Source: Rusavskia elegans
Lineage: Eukaryota; Ascomycota; Lecanoromycetes; Teloschistales; Teloschistaceae
Assembly: GCA_011316305.1 (NCBI GenBank)
Contig: SAUG01000126.1
Location: 113,799-177,798, forward strand
Length of the DNA: 64,000 nucleotides
Direction: 5' to 3'
Of this stretch, positions 51,418 to 60,450 are shown piece after piece. Below the pieces are notes generated by a model. That model saw only the letters and a list, made by a program, of their open reading frames with translations, searched no databases and was not told the origin of the DNA. The number at the start of each line of letters is the position of its first letter. The stretch's first letter is position 1. Made by a program: the position numbers and the translations under genes.

Positions 51418-52369
51418 ATACCTTGATTTTCTTCTCACGGCAGCGTCTGTATCGTCGAAGCGATAGCGGCTGGCCTGGGAACGGCATGTGCTGGTACGTT
51501 TTGGGGAGTCGTAATAAGGCCAATCGAAATCCAATCTGTTGGCCAGGTCGGACTGGTGAGGAAACACGCTGGTTCAATCTGGCGGTCCCAAGACTCAGTC
51601 CCTGTTCTGCAGGCGCGAAGGCAGAGCAAGCGGTCAATCCCGCAGTCCATCGCAGTCCCGCAGCGCCGCAGCCCGCAGTTGATGTCGATCATGCAGCGTG
51701 ACGTGGACGGTAACACTCGTCGCCAAGTCTGCGGTTTATTGGCTGAGATATTTAATGTGACTTGGCATCAATGTGTTATACACGAATTGTGCATGCATGT
51801 GTCCATTGGGGAAATATCACCCTGAGAGAGGAAGCACTTTACTCTCGACCTGGAGACCACTGTACTGATAGAGTCTGAGACGAGGTGTAAGCTAATTAGA
51901 AAGAATACAATTACCAGTATCGGAGTATCGCCCGCATTTCCTTTGCTCCAAGTATATGGATCCCTGACAGTGCCGGAAATTGGAAGTTTCGCCGTCGCAG
52001 TCAATGATTTGCGTTTCAAATATTGCGAACACTGCGATTCTCGCACTGAGCCCCGTCCTAGTAGTGGATATTCAACCCATCAATCCGTTCACAACCTATA
52101 TCATTAGGCCGTTATTGCCGCGACAAATATGTCGACTTCGGCCTTGAGTATACTCCAGTCGGACACGAAAACAATAAACAAAACTTATTTCAACCCAAGA
52201 TACATCGGTCACAGTAGCGACATACTTCTTAATTCCTAGACTCTCTCTCCATAATTTACCCAGACCTCCTACGTACCTCTCCTTGGCCAATCTCGATGTT
52301 TCGAAGAATATTCGTGTCAGGGCTTCTGCAAGCTGGATAGACTGTAAGTCTATTGTCTCAAATATCGAG
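51418..52369. other. Intergenic stretch upstream of the ankyrin/zinc-finger gene
   Basis: No gene can be supported. A minus-strand frame near 51386-51637 ends in R-R-C-R-E-K-K-I-K, faintly like part of a zinc-cluster motif, but it lacks the other cysteines. It may contain an upstream exon or the promoter of the ankyrin/zinc-finger gene. Confidence 0.4.
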
Positions 52370-52738
52370 TCATAACCATGATCGTCTTACCGCGGACCCG
52401 CACTGAGGTGGCTTCGGTTGACTATTTCCAGTGATAACGCGATATATAGAGGTAAGCCTGAAAAAGTAAACGAGCCATTCGAGATTCCTGCTCTTAGCAT
52501 CTACCGATTGCGTTACGCCCGGCATCGTAACATTCGCCATCACCACGTCACGACAAAACCTCTTATCATCGATGGTTTTGATGAGCTGTCGAGCTTGCAC
52601 AAAATCCAGGAGTTCTTCCAACGAAATGAGTTGTTTTCCTTCCCAGCTTGGGGCGTCGCCCCTGGTGCGAGCGTCCTGTTCGTCCCAATCAAAGACATCT
52701 GGAGGGGAATCGCCTTCAATTCCGCCTGTGCAACCCAT
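52370..52738 (-). CDS. Short hypothetical frame, possibly an exon
   Basis: An ATG-initiated 122-codon frame. The first 75 residues are acidic and protein-like (S-L-E-E-L-L-D-F-V-Q-A-R), but I recognise no family. The opposite strand also has a 123-codon frame in the same place, and I cannot choose between them from composition alone. It may be chance or part of a decayed gene. Confidence 0.2.
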   Translation of the reverse strand: MGCTGGIEGDSPPDVFDWDEQDARTRGDAPSWEGKQLISLEELLDFVQARQLIKTIDDKRFCRDVVMANVTMPGVTQSVDAKSRNLEWLVYFFRLTSIYRVITGNSQPKPPQCGSAVRRSWL

Positions 52739-53302
52739 GGAGCCTTATGGAGCAAAATTGATCACATAGTTGACGGCGTGGTAGCTTGAATTTAGAGCTC
52801 ATTTCAGCATGCCAGCAAGTCGTAGTGCCAGCCGATCAAAGCCATCTCCTTGGGAATATCAGACTCAGGCCAGGTACATCGGTGACGGAATGATACTATT
52901 CAATATTCGATGATGCTGTACTGCTGTTGCCGGTGCACTTTGTGGATCTCGTTACAATCTCGGCAGAAGTGCCCAGGGTCGACTACAGTGGAATATGGAC
53001 AACGAAGCCATGGGACGAGGATATAATAACCGTCACTTAGTACCCATATGCCAATACTTGATCACCATTGCCCCTGTACCATTCCTCAATATGGTCATAA
53101 AGCCATTGAAGGTTGGGTTAAACCTCCAGTGCAAGCGATCTCCCCGTCCAATCTACTTCGTCTCAGGCAAGACATGTGGTTGAGTAAGTACAATGACAGT
53201 CCCCTCGCCACCTCCATCGTGATCTTCCCGCCTCAACCCTACTTTAAACAATACTATTCCCTCTCAGTCCGCCAAAACACCTCCCATAAGTCCCAGAACG
53301 CG

Positions 53303-53864
53303 TCATTGTTGTTTCTCTTCCAGGTGTGCATGATCGCTCCGGAACTTTTCCAGAGCATCTCGTTCCTCCTCGTCCGTTTTGAATGGCAAATTTCGAAGAT
53401 CGCATTGACGTTTTTGAGGACCCCACCAGCTGGCAACTTGTACCCCTCTCACAATTGGCACTGGCTCGACATATCGCGCTCTGAAGTTGGATGGACAGTC
53501 ACTCGGATCGCTGTATTCATCGGCGAAGTAGACTCTCAGGCCGTTGATACCCCCGTCAAGTAGCAATTTCACCAGACCCCGACCGGCTGGCCAGTGATAC
53601 CAGTCATTAACCGACTCGTGCAGGTCACTTGGGGCCCAGAGAGTAACGGTGTGGACATGCATCTTTTTGGCGATGAACCGAAGGATCCTTGGCCAAGCTT
53701 CCAAACCATCGTCGTCGTCCGAACCTGTAGCATCTCTTCCGAAGACGTGTCGATATTTAGGAAGCACTTATAAGAAAGCCACTGCAGCTTCGGCGTTGAC
53801 ATCGAATCCGAACACGTTGTTGCAGAGTAATACCGTTTTACATTCCTCGTAGACTTGGTGGCTG
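53303..53864 (-). pseudogene. Fragment of a fungal hypothetical gene with an in-frame stop
   Basis: On the minus strand the frame runs I-S-H-Q-V-Y-E-E-C-K-T-V-L-L-C-N-N-V-F-G and stops at TAA (53770-53768). It then continues in the same frame for 154 codons to 53303. The opening block (H-Q-V-Y-E-E plus N-N-x-F) is typical of a large family of uncharacterised fungal proteins that begin with an F-box-like 'bottom line' segment. That N-terminal part is missing here. The stop could come from CAA by a CA-to-TA change, as RIP makes. Function unknown. Confidence 0.55.
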
Positions 53865-54147
53865 ATTCATAGGATTTGGACCGGAAGTGGGTATCTGACC
53901 CGGATGTGTCCACGTCCAAGACGTCCATGATGTCTGAAATGCTTGTTTTCTTTACTCTAATCTTCGATTGAGTCGGATCCAGTATGGTGGATATTGTGAT
54001 GTCACCTGACTAAGTTAACAGACAGAATTAAATGGGTGAGCTCAAGCCCCATCGCGATTCCGAAAAGTCATAGCTCATTACTTCATCCATGCTATCGTCC
54101 TGGCTCAATAACCCAACGCTAATCCACCCCCTTCGAGCAAGAAGAAT

Positions 54148-57102
54148 CTAGGAGCACCTTTCCAGACTTGGTGAAATATCCTCCATCGCATAGATCTCCC
54201 CAAACAGATCCACAGCATTGCAAAAAGCCTTCAATCCTTTGATAACCCGCTCATGCAGACCCAATCCGCCCAACTTTGCCAGTGCCATTTTGGAGCAATC
54301 CCTTTCATACGCAATCAGACGCTTCAACTGCTCCAGCTTTTTCTGCAGATCGTCTTCCTCTTCCGCGATGCCAGTGTCGAACTCTGAAAAATCGATGCTG
54401 TTGAGGTTATGCTCTTTCCTGTCACGAATGGCCGACCCGAAGTCGTTCTCCATCCTTGCCAGGCTCGACAAATGCATGCTCAAGTCTTGCGCCACGTACT
54501 TGGCTTCCGCGCTCGGAAAGCAATCTTGTCCATTCATGCTGGCACCGAGAAGGCAGGCGAGGAAGGCGAAGATGGCGGAGCCGGCGCCATGAGAGGACGA
54601 AGTGGTGTGGACCCATTTATGGTACGGTTCTTGGAGCAGATTGGAGGTGTGCTGAGTTTTTCGAGACGTTGCAAGAGAAGAGCTCTCGTACACAGATGTG
54701 ATTTGGTCCATGTAGAAAGCCTTGAACTCCCTTCGGAGGATTCCTTGATCGTATTTGCTTGAAGATAAGATTTTCGGATGGTTGAGGACCCAAGATATCC
54801 CGCGACGGAGTGTGATTTTGACCGTGTCCAGATACCGTAGTCGCTGGGATCCTGATCCCTGGTGCTCAAAGATGTACTGTGTTCGAGACTTCTTTGGTAG
54901 ATCGATACATGGCTCTTCGAAGATTTCATGCACAACTTTTTCCACTTCCTGTACTTCGACTCCCTTCAAACCACCAACGATGTCTTCGATGTAATGATCC
55001 ACCTCATAGGTCAGTGCACACGCGACCATGAATTCAACATTTATGTCTGGCGCAATAAAAGCCCCCGTTGAGCGGCCAGAAGCTATGAGCGCAAAGGGAA
55101 GGATATTGAAATGTCGCTGTTGCTTGACCTCGTGAGTGATGACAGCCTGACGCGCTTTGTCATAGATGGGTAGATGGAGATAGGCTTCGATAATACAAGC
55201 ACGAACCAACCAGTCTGGCATGCCGGCGAAGAACGGCAGATGTGAGATTTCTTGGATCGTGCTGAGGGAAGGCTCTGTGATCTTGCAGATATCCTCGATG
55301 GCTTTGCCAAATGTAAGATTGTCCGGAGATATCTTCATGGCGGCGAGCGTGTACGCTTCGGTAATGACCCCGACGCCGTACGCAGTCTTGCCTCTCCAGA
55401 CGATGTCGGGCTCTTTCCACCTGTTGATCTGCTGCATAAGAAAAGCCCTGCCATTCTTGACCGCAAGCTGGATAGCTGCTAAGAGACAATCGCAAAGAGG
55501 GAGAGGAGCCACCTCTGATAGGCAAATTATGGCATACGCTGTTGTCTCGCAAGATTGAAGGCCCCAAGAGCCGTCTTCGTTCTGCTTCTGCAAGGTCTCG
55601 ACCGTTGTGCCAAAGAGTACTGGAAGAATTCTGTTTTTCAGAAGCTGTCTTGGCACGTCGGGCAGTAAACCTTGCGCCCAATGATGAAGCAGCATCGCCA
55701 GAGCCTGGACAGTGAGCATCATAGTATAGTGTGGCGTCATGCTCTACACACGTGTCAGTATTTGGACCCACCGTTCAAACAGGGGCTTACCCATTTATCA
55801 GAGTGATCACCTTGCCACCAACAATTACAAATGTAATCAGTGACCTTGATAATCTGGCTTGTATTTCGGGACGGATCCGCTAGGCGTAACAACATCTTCA
55901 AGACGTTGACATTGGCGCTCGGACTGGGAGTCCTTTCGACCATATAGCACCGAAAGTTTTCAGCGGACTCGTAGCCACTGATCAGAGCTTCAGCCGTGAG
56001 AACGCGGCCCAAATGATTCAGGAGATAGATGGTGGATGCTGTGCAGTCTGAATCAACGAGGGCCCCAGGTGCTGTGGAGACGTCAGCAGGTAAAGGAAGC
56101 AAGAGAGGGGAGTTTTACTAAATCCGGTAAATCCCTTCTGGGCCTGAAAAGCGTTTTCAACGAAGTCTGCTATTTCATTCAAGTCGAGTGACATGAGAGC
56201 ATCCATCGGGAATGCTTCAATCAAGGGTTTTAGGGGCTGCCAAAGTCAACTTCAGCATGACATGCAGATGTTTCAGTCGTACTCACCCAAAGTATCTCGA
56301 AAAGATTCGATGGATAAATTTCCACTGCGCCATTAGAAGGCATGGCTTTGCGAAGATAGGCCTCTGCGTCCACGTCCCAAACGCTTGTGTTCATCAAGTA
56401 TGCGGCAGTCGAGGCAGGTGAGCCCAGCATGCTCCCATGCACCTTGTGGTGAGCGACCCGATCGAAGTCAACCTTCCCTACCATGCCCTCGAGACAGTAA
56501 AGCGAAGTCGATGACTCCTTCCCATAGAGCGACTCTAGCTTTATTTTCTCCATCTTTTGCTGGTAGAGGCTCATCAAATGCGGACGGGCTGCGAATTCAT
56601 ATCGCGAACTGTACTTCTCAAGCATCCCGAGATGAGCCGGAATTAGAACCTCAAAGCCGGCGTTGTCCGAAGAGCTGATATCCCACGACAGCAGCATCTG
56701 TCGAAGAGAAGCATCTGCTCGTAGGATACGCTCTTCAACGTCATCAGGGACCTCAGCTCCGGAGTCCTGGCGCACCAAAAAAGCAAGGAGACAAGCCATT
56801 GTATTGATGATGCTATCGGTTTCCCACGATGGTTGTCCAGCTGATTTCTCGAATGATGACCACCCGCCATTCTCGAGCTGTCGTTCAACTATAACATCGA
56901 AAGCTCGTGGGAAAAGCCAATACCCGGTGTCTTTGGACGGGCTCGGTATCATTGAGACCCAAGCTGTATTGTAGATTGATTCGGATAACGAACTTCGCGG
57001 AACCTCGCAGGCAAAGTCGGTACGCAATCGTCGAATCAATGCCTTTGCCATGTTGTCCAAGTCCGGTAGCCCCAATGACGTGACTGGGTGGGATAAATCC
57101 AT
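54148..57102 (-). CDS. Bifunctional class II/class I diterpene synthase (CPS/KS type)
   Basis: Four exons (57102-56287, 56236-56119, 56071-55791, 55743-54148) give 936 aa, the length of fungal copalyl diphosphate/kaurene synthase and aphidicolanol synthase enzymes. Such enzymes cyclise geranylgeranyl diphosphate first by protonation (N-terminal class II half), then by ionisation (C-terminal class I half). The class II site, after G-F-T-P-G-A-L-V, reads D318-S-D320-C321-T-A instead of D-x-D-D-T-A. The presumed catalytic acid D320 is kept and the last Asp is Cys. Class I metal-binding motifs are D654-H-Y-I-E658 (divergent from D-D-x-x-D) and N838-D-F-G-S842 with R-D following. The segment C-W-W-Q-G-D is also conserved. 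All introns have GT..AG ends and restore family sequence. A GGPP synthase lies upstream on the same strand. The diterpene skeleton cannot be predicted. Confidence 0.93.
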
Positions 57103-58057
57103 GATTTAAGCCCTTTCAAAACTTCAAGGAAGAAAGCACGTCAGGCAATGTGGGGAAGGGAGGGATGAGAGATGATTCGAAGAAATTTTGAAAGCAGACG
57201 AGTCTTAGTATAAGAATGAGGAGCAAGCTGCTGACATGTACCACGATTGTATCATATGAGGACGATGCCATCTGCGTCACAAAGCTGTTCTGGCCTCGCC
57301 ACGTTCTGTAGAATGAAGAAGACGACTGCGATACTTGCTTTATATCCATGAGCCGATGGATCATCTACTGATGTCAGTCCACATGGACAACATGCTCGTG
57401 ATAGATCTCGATTTCCGCTATAAGAGGCATTTCTCGCCTATGTAGTTCCATTGGTAGGGCGGCCTGACGCTTGGGATACAGATATAGGATTATGCAAACT
57501 ACGGCTGGCGTTACTTGGTAGCCTAACAAATGGTTGGAATTTTCGTCCTGCAGGACCATGAACTCTGCAGGACGAAAATGGATCCTGCATGTTGCCCGGC
57601 AACAGATCCGGCCCGACGTCAACACGTCAACGATGCATTATCGAATCGCAAGATAGCGAGGCGGAATGTCCATGTGGCGCTTGCATGCGCCGGATCCGGA
57701 AGGTAGACCCCCACTTCATGTGTAGTCGCAAGTGATGCCGAAGAAGTCTTTTTGCAGCTCCGTATCATGCATGACCGGCAGAGCCGTAACGTCAGAAGTG
57801 AACAGAGCAGGCTAGCCAATGGCCGAAAGATGAGTGCGGGACACGCTGTAAGAGTCCAGCCCATGGTACTTGACTGGGCGCGCTTACCAAACCCCGTACG
57901 CGCTGTCACCGCCTGCCTCCCTGTCGCTTTGTGGTCTGGACTCACGACCACGGTATAACAGGAATAATGATTGAAGTTGTCATAAAACAGGGCTCAGCCG
58001 TCTGAAAGAAGCAACATCATAGAGATTTACGCAGCGATGTTTCGATCTGTCTCCTGA
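57103..58057. promoter_or_regulatory. Intergenic region between GGPP synthase and diterpene synthase
   Basis: The 955 bp hold no gene and should include the diterpene synthase promoter. The most distinct feature is the perfect inverted repeat at 57539-57579. The frames at 57116-57364 and 57619-57951 show no family resemblance. Confidence 0.5.
57539..57579. promoter_or_regulatory. Perfect 15-bp inverted repeat upstream of the diterpene synthase
   Basis: The arms ATTTTCGTCCTGCAG (57539-57553) and CTGCAGGACGAAAAT (57565-57579) are exact reverse complements with an 11-nt spacer, about 440 bp before the diterpene synthase ATG. It could bind a dimeric regulator, or be a small transposon footprint. 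No second copy was seen in the window. Confidence 0.55.
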
Positions 58058-59300
58058 CTAGGCTACGATTTTGGCCAGTACTTCTTCGAAGGCAATATTG
58101 CGCGGCCCAAGCTCTGCCAATGAAGCCCTTAATTGATGCATTAACCCTTCCACAGTAGACTTGGTGTAATCCATGCTTTGCGTGACGCTGGTCATATATT
58201 CAACAGTCTCTCTCTTTGAGCATTCGTCTGTAGGCCTTTTTCTCAGACTGTCAAGCATCCAGCCTGTTTCCGATGGATCGTTTCGGATCGCGTGAATGAC
58301 AGGGAACGAGAATTTGCCCTCCTCCAGATCGTCACAGTAGCCTTTGGCCGATGCCATCTAGTCCATATCAGCTTCGAACTCATATTTGGCTGACACAATT
58401 GCTCACCGGTTGTGATGTCAGGTTCAAATAATCATCCTGGATTTGAAATATCAGGCCGAGGAGATCGACCAATGGCACCAAATCCATACGAAAATTGCTG
58501 ACAGCTTGCATGAGACGAACCGCAAGCCGGAAGAGGCCGCCGGTTTTGTTGGATATCATTAGCAAATATTCGTCTTCCGTTGGTGTCGTCATTGTTTCCC
58601 TCCAGAATATGTCCATTCCTTGGCCTCGATGCAAATTCACTAGCTCTTCGTTGAAGATGTTGATCATGGCGCCAGATACTTCTCCAAGACCGAGCAACTC
58701 TTTCTGCGCCAGGAAGTACGCGTGGTTGGCACTGTTGATGGTCTGAGCAATTCCATAGACGGTATGGGCCGAAGCTTGCCCGCGGCGAAGACTGGATCCG
58801 TCCTGGATATCATCGATGCTTGCCTACATCAGCTTCTCTTCCTTTTTCGAGCTTCTCTTTCTTTGAACGTACAGTAAGGACGCATTGTGCAGCATGGAGA
58901 CTGTTCTTCCGATGGTTGCCAGTGATGTCTCATCGATTTGGAGCCAGAAGTTGCAAGCGGTAAGGAGCTGCTTGCGAACATCTTTGCCAGGCTGAGCTGC
59001 AAGATAGTCGTACGGCCGAGTGATGTTCTCGTTATGGTCAGCTGAGGCACTTTTCTATCCAGGTGGAATTCCATCACGCACTCTTTCCATTGCCTCTGTC
59101 CAGTTGTAGTACTTTCCTGTCCGTAAGTGTGTCGGCTCGGGACTCAACGGCAAGCGATTGTCGTTTAGGCGTCTTGCGGTACTGGCTTGGTCCCTAGCTG
59201 CTTCATTCAATTCAAGTTCGTGCGCTGCAGTGATGTTCTGCAATCTTAGCGATGAAGAACGAGTGTTTTCGCTAGTACTTGTACTAGTAACGGTTGCCAT
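58058..59300 (-). CDS. Geranylgeranyl diphosphate synthase, with an in-frame TAG in the first exon
   Basis: Exons 59300-58873, 58818-58407 and 58357-58058 encode a trans-prenyltransferase of the fungal GGPP synthase family. The first Asp-rich motif D-D-I-Q-D spans the first intron junction (A-S-L-L-I-D-D-I-Q-D), with S-L-R-R-G after it. The second, Q-D-D-Y-L-N-L, lies near residue 271. The blocks P-Y-D-Y-L, P-G-K-D-V-R and [13 protein letters not shown] are diagnostic. It would supply GGPP to the diterpene synthase. Codon 82 (59057-59055) is TAG. Either a 36-nt intron (59077-59042, GT..AG, in phase, giving 367 aa) removes it, or it is a nonsense mutation in a 379-codon frame. The acceptor of the first intron is AAG, chosen because only it restores the Asp-rich motif. 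Confidence 0.85.
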
Positions 59301-60450
59301 GATTGTGCTCTGTGATCTTGAGAGAAGTCTCTTGCCATGAATCTCCGAGGACGTGATTCATAATGAGCGAAAGACGAAGCACACGTTTGGAGTGATCAGC
59401 TCTATCTCTAGCACGCATCGTAGCACATAATCGTATTTCGTTTGATCCCTCTTCGATGGGTCCCGCCACCTACATCTGCATAATCGGTGACATAAACATC
59501 TGCAGCCTGGGCTACAGCGACGCATTATCTGTTTGGCTTTACCCATTTGTGGATAATGCGAAGGCTTGATGTAGCAAAGCAAGAGGCTTTCTGACAGCTG
59601 GCTGGAGCTTGCAGCCCACTATGTCGGAGCATTGACTGATCGACATGGCATGAGCCTGCATGAACTCCACCTTATGTTAATCATCCCCAGTCAGGGAAAA
59701 TGCATACCGCAGTTCTGACTCTGCAGTATGCCGAATGCCTTGGGGGTCCTATTCCGGACGTCATCCTGCGCGTACCGAGCGAACTGCGTCTGTGGCGCGT
59801 AAGCTGCAGCATGGCCGCCTTTTGCCACTTCCCTGATGTCGTCTTGCAGCTGACGAATGGAGCAAGCATAAGCGGCCGTTTAATGGTGCCAAGATGGCAG
59901 ATGCTGCACCAGACGGCTGCATTATCCGGGTCTGTCGGTGCATGCATATCTTACCGAGCTATCGGTATTCCTTGTGCGTATCATTTCGGACTTTTTGGAA
60001 ATCCTCAGCCTAAGCCCGCCTGCCCAGGGAATGTTAATCTGCAGTATCCCTTTTCCGTACCTAAGGCAGACTTCTTCTTCCGCCTTACCGCACGCTTTGG
60101 ATCCTTAGGGGAAATAGAGAAGGGGAAGCAAGCGTTCGTTCACATACTGAGTTAATAACGAGTGTCCCGCAATTGAAACTGTGGGACGATTAGATGTGGA
60201 TGCATAATCGTGATTGATTGAGATGCACGAGAAGTCAAATCTATGGAGGTTGCTAAATTACATGGATTGTGGCCGTTGCCAAGACACGCTAGACCTGATG
60301 GAGTAGGTACTATGCCTAAGTAGTTAAGTCACGTGATCTCAGCGACCATCTCAGATGACACTCTCATGATGATCCCGCCATGCAGGCTCTCAGTCGGTCG
60401 TCGATCGGTCTTAATAACTAGAAGAAGTAAGACGGCAATATACATTAAAT
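59301..60450. other. Upstream region of the GGPP synthase gene, no gene seen
   Basis: It has normal base composition to about 60450. The plus-strand frame at 59700-60155 (151 codons) has no family resemblance and is judged chance. A CACGTG palindrome lies at 60330-60335. The stretch ends where RIP-mutated DNA begins. Confidence 0.45.

Noticed and set aside
51386..51637. Possible zinc-cluster regulator fragment (R-C-R-E-K-K-I-K)
   Set aside because: Only one of the six cysteines is present and the frame ends at once. The match is too short to claim a transcription factor.
28962..59300. A prenyl-transfer meroterpenoid pathway
   Set aside because: No UbiA-type prenyltransferase and no membrane-type terpene cyclase is visible. 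The cyclase is the soluble CPS/KS type, so direct polyketide prenylation is not supported.
59700..60155. A 151-codon plus-strand frame
   Set aside because: There is no family resemblance and its composition does not look like a conserved protein. It lies in the upstream region of the GGPP synthase.
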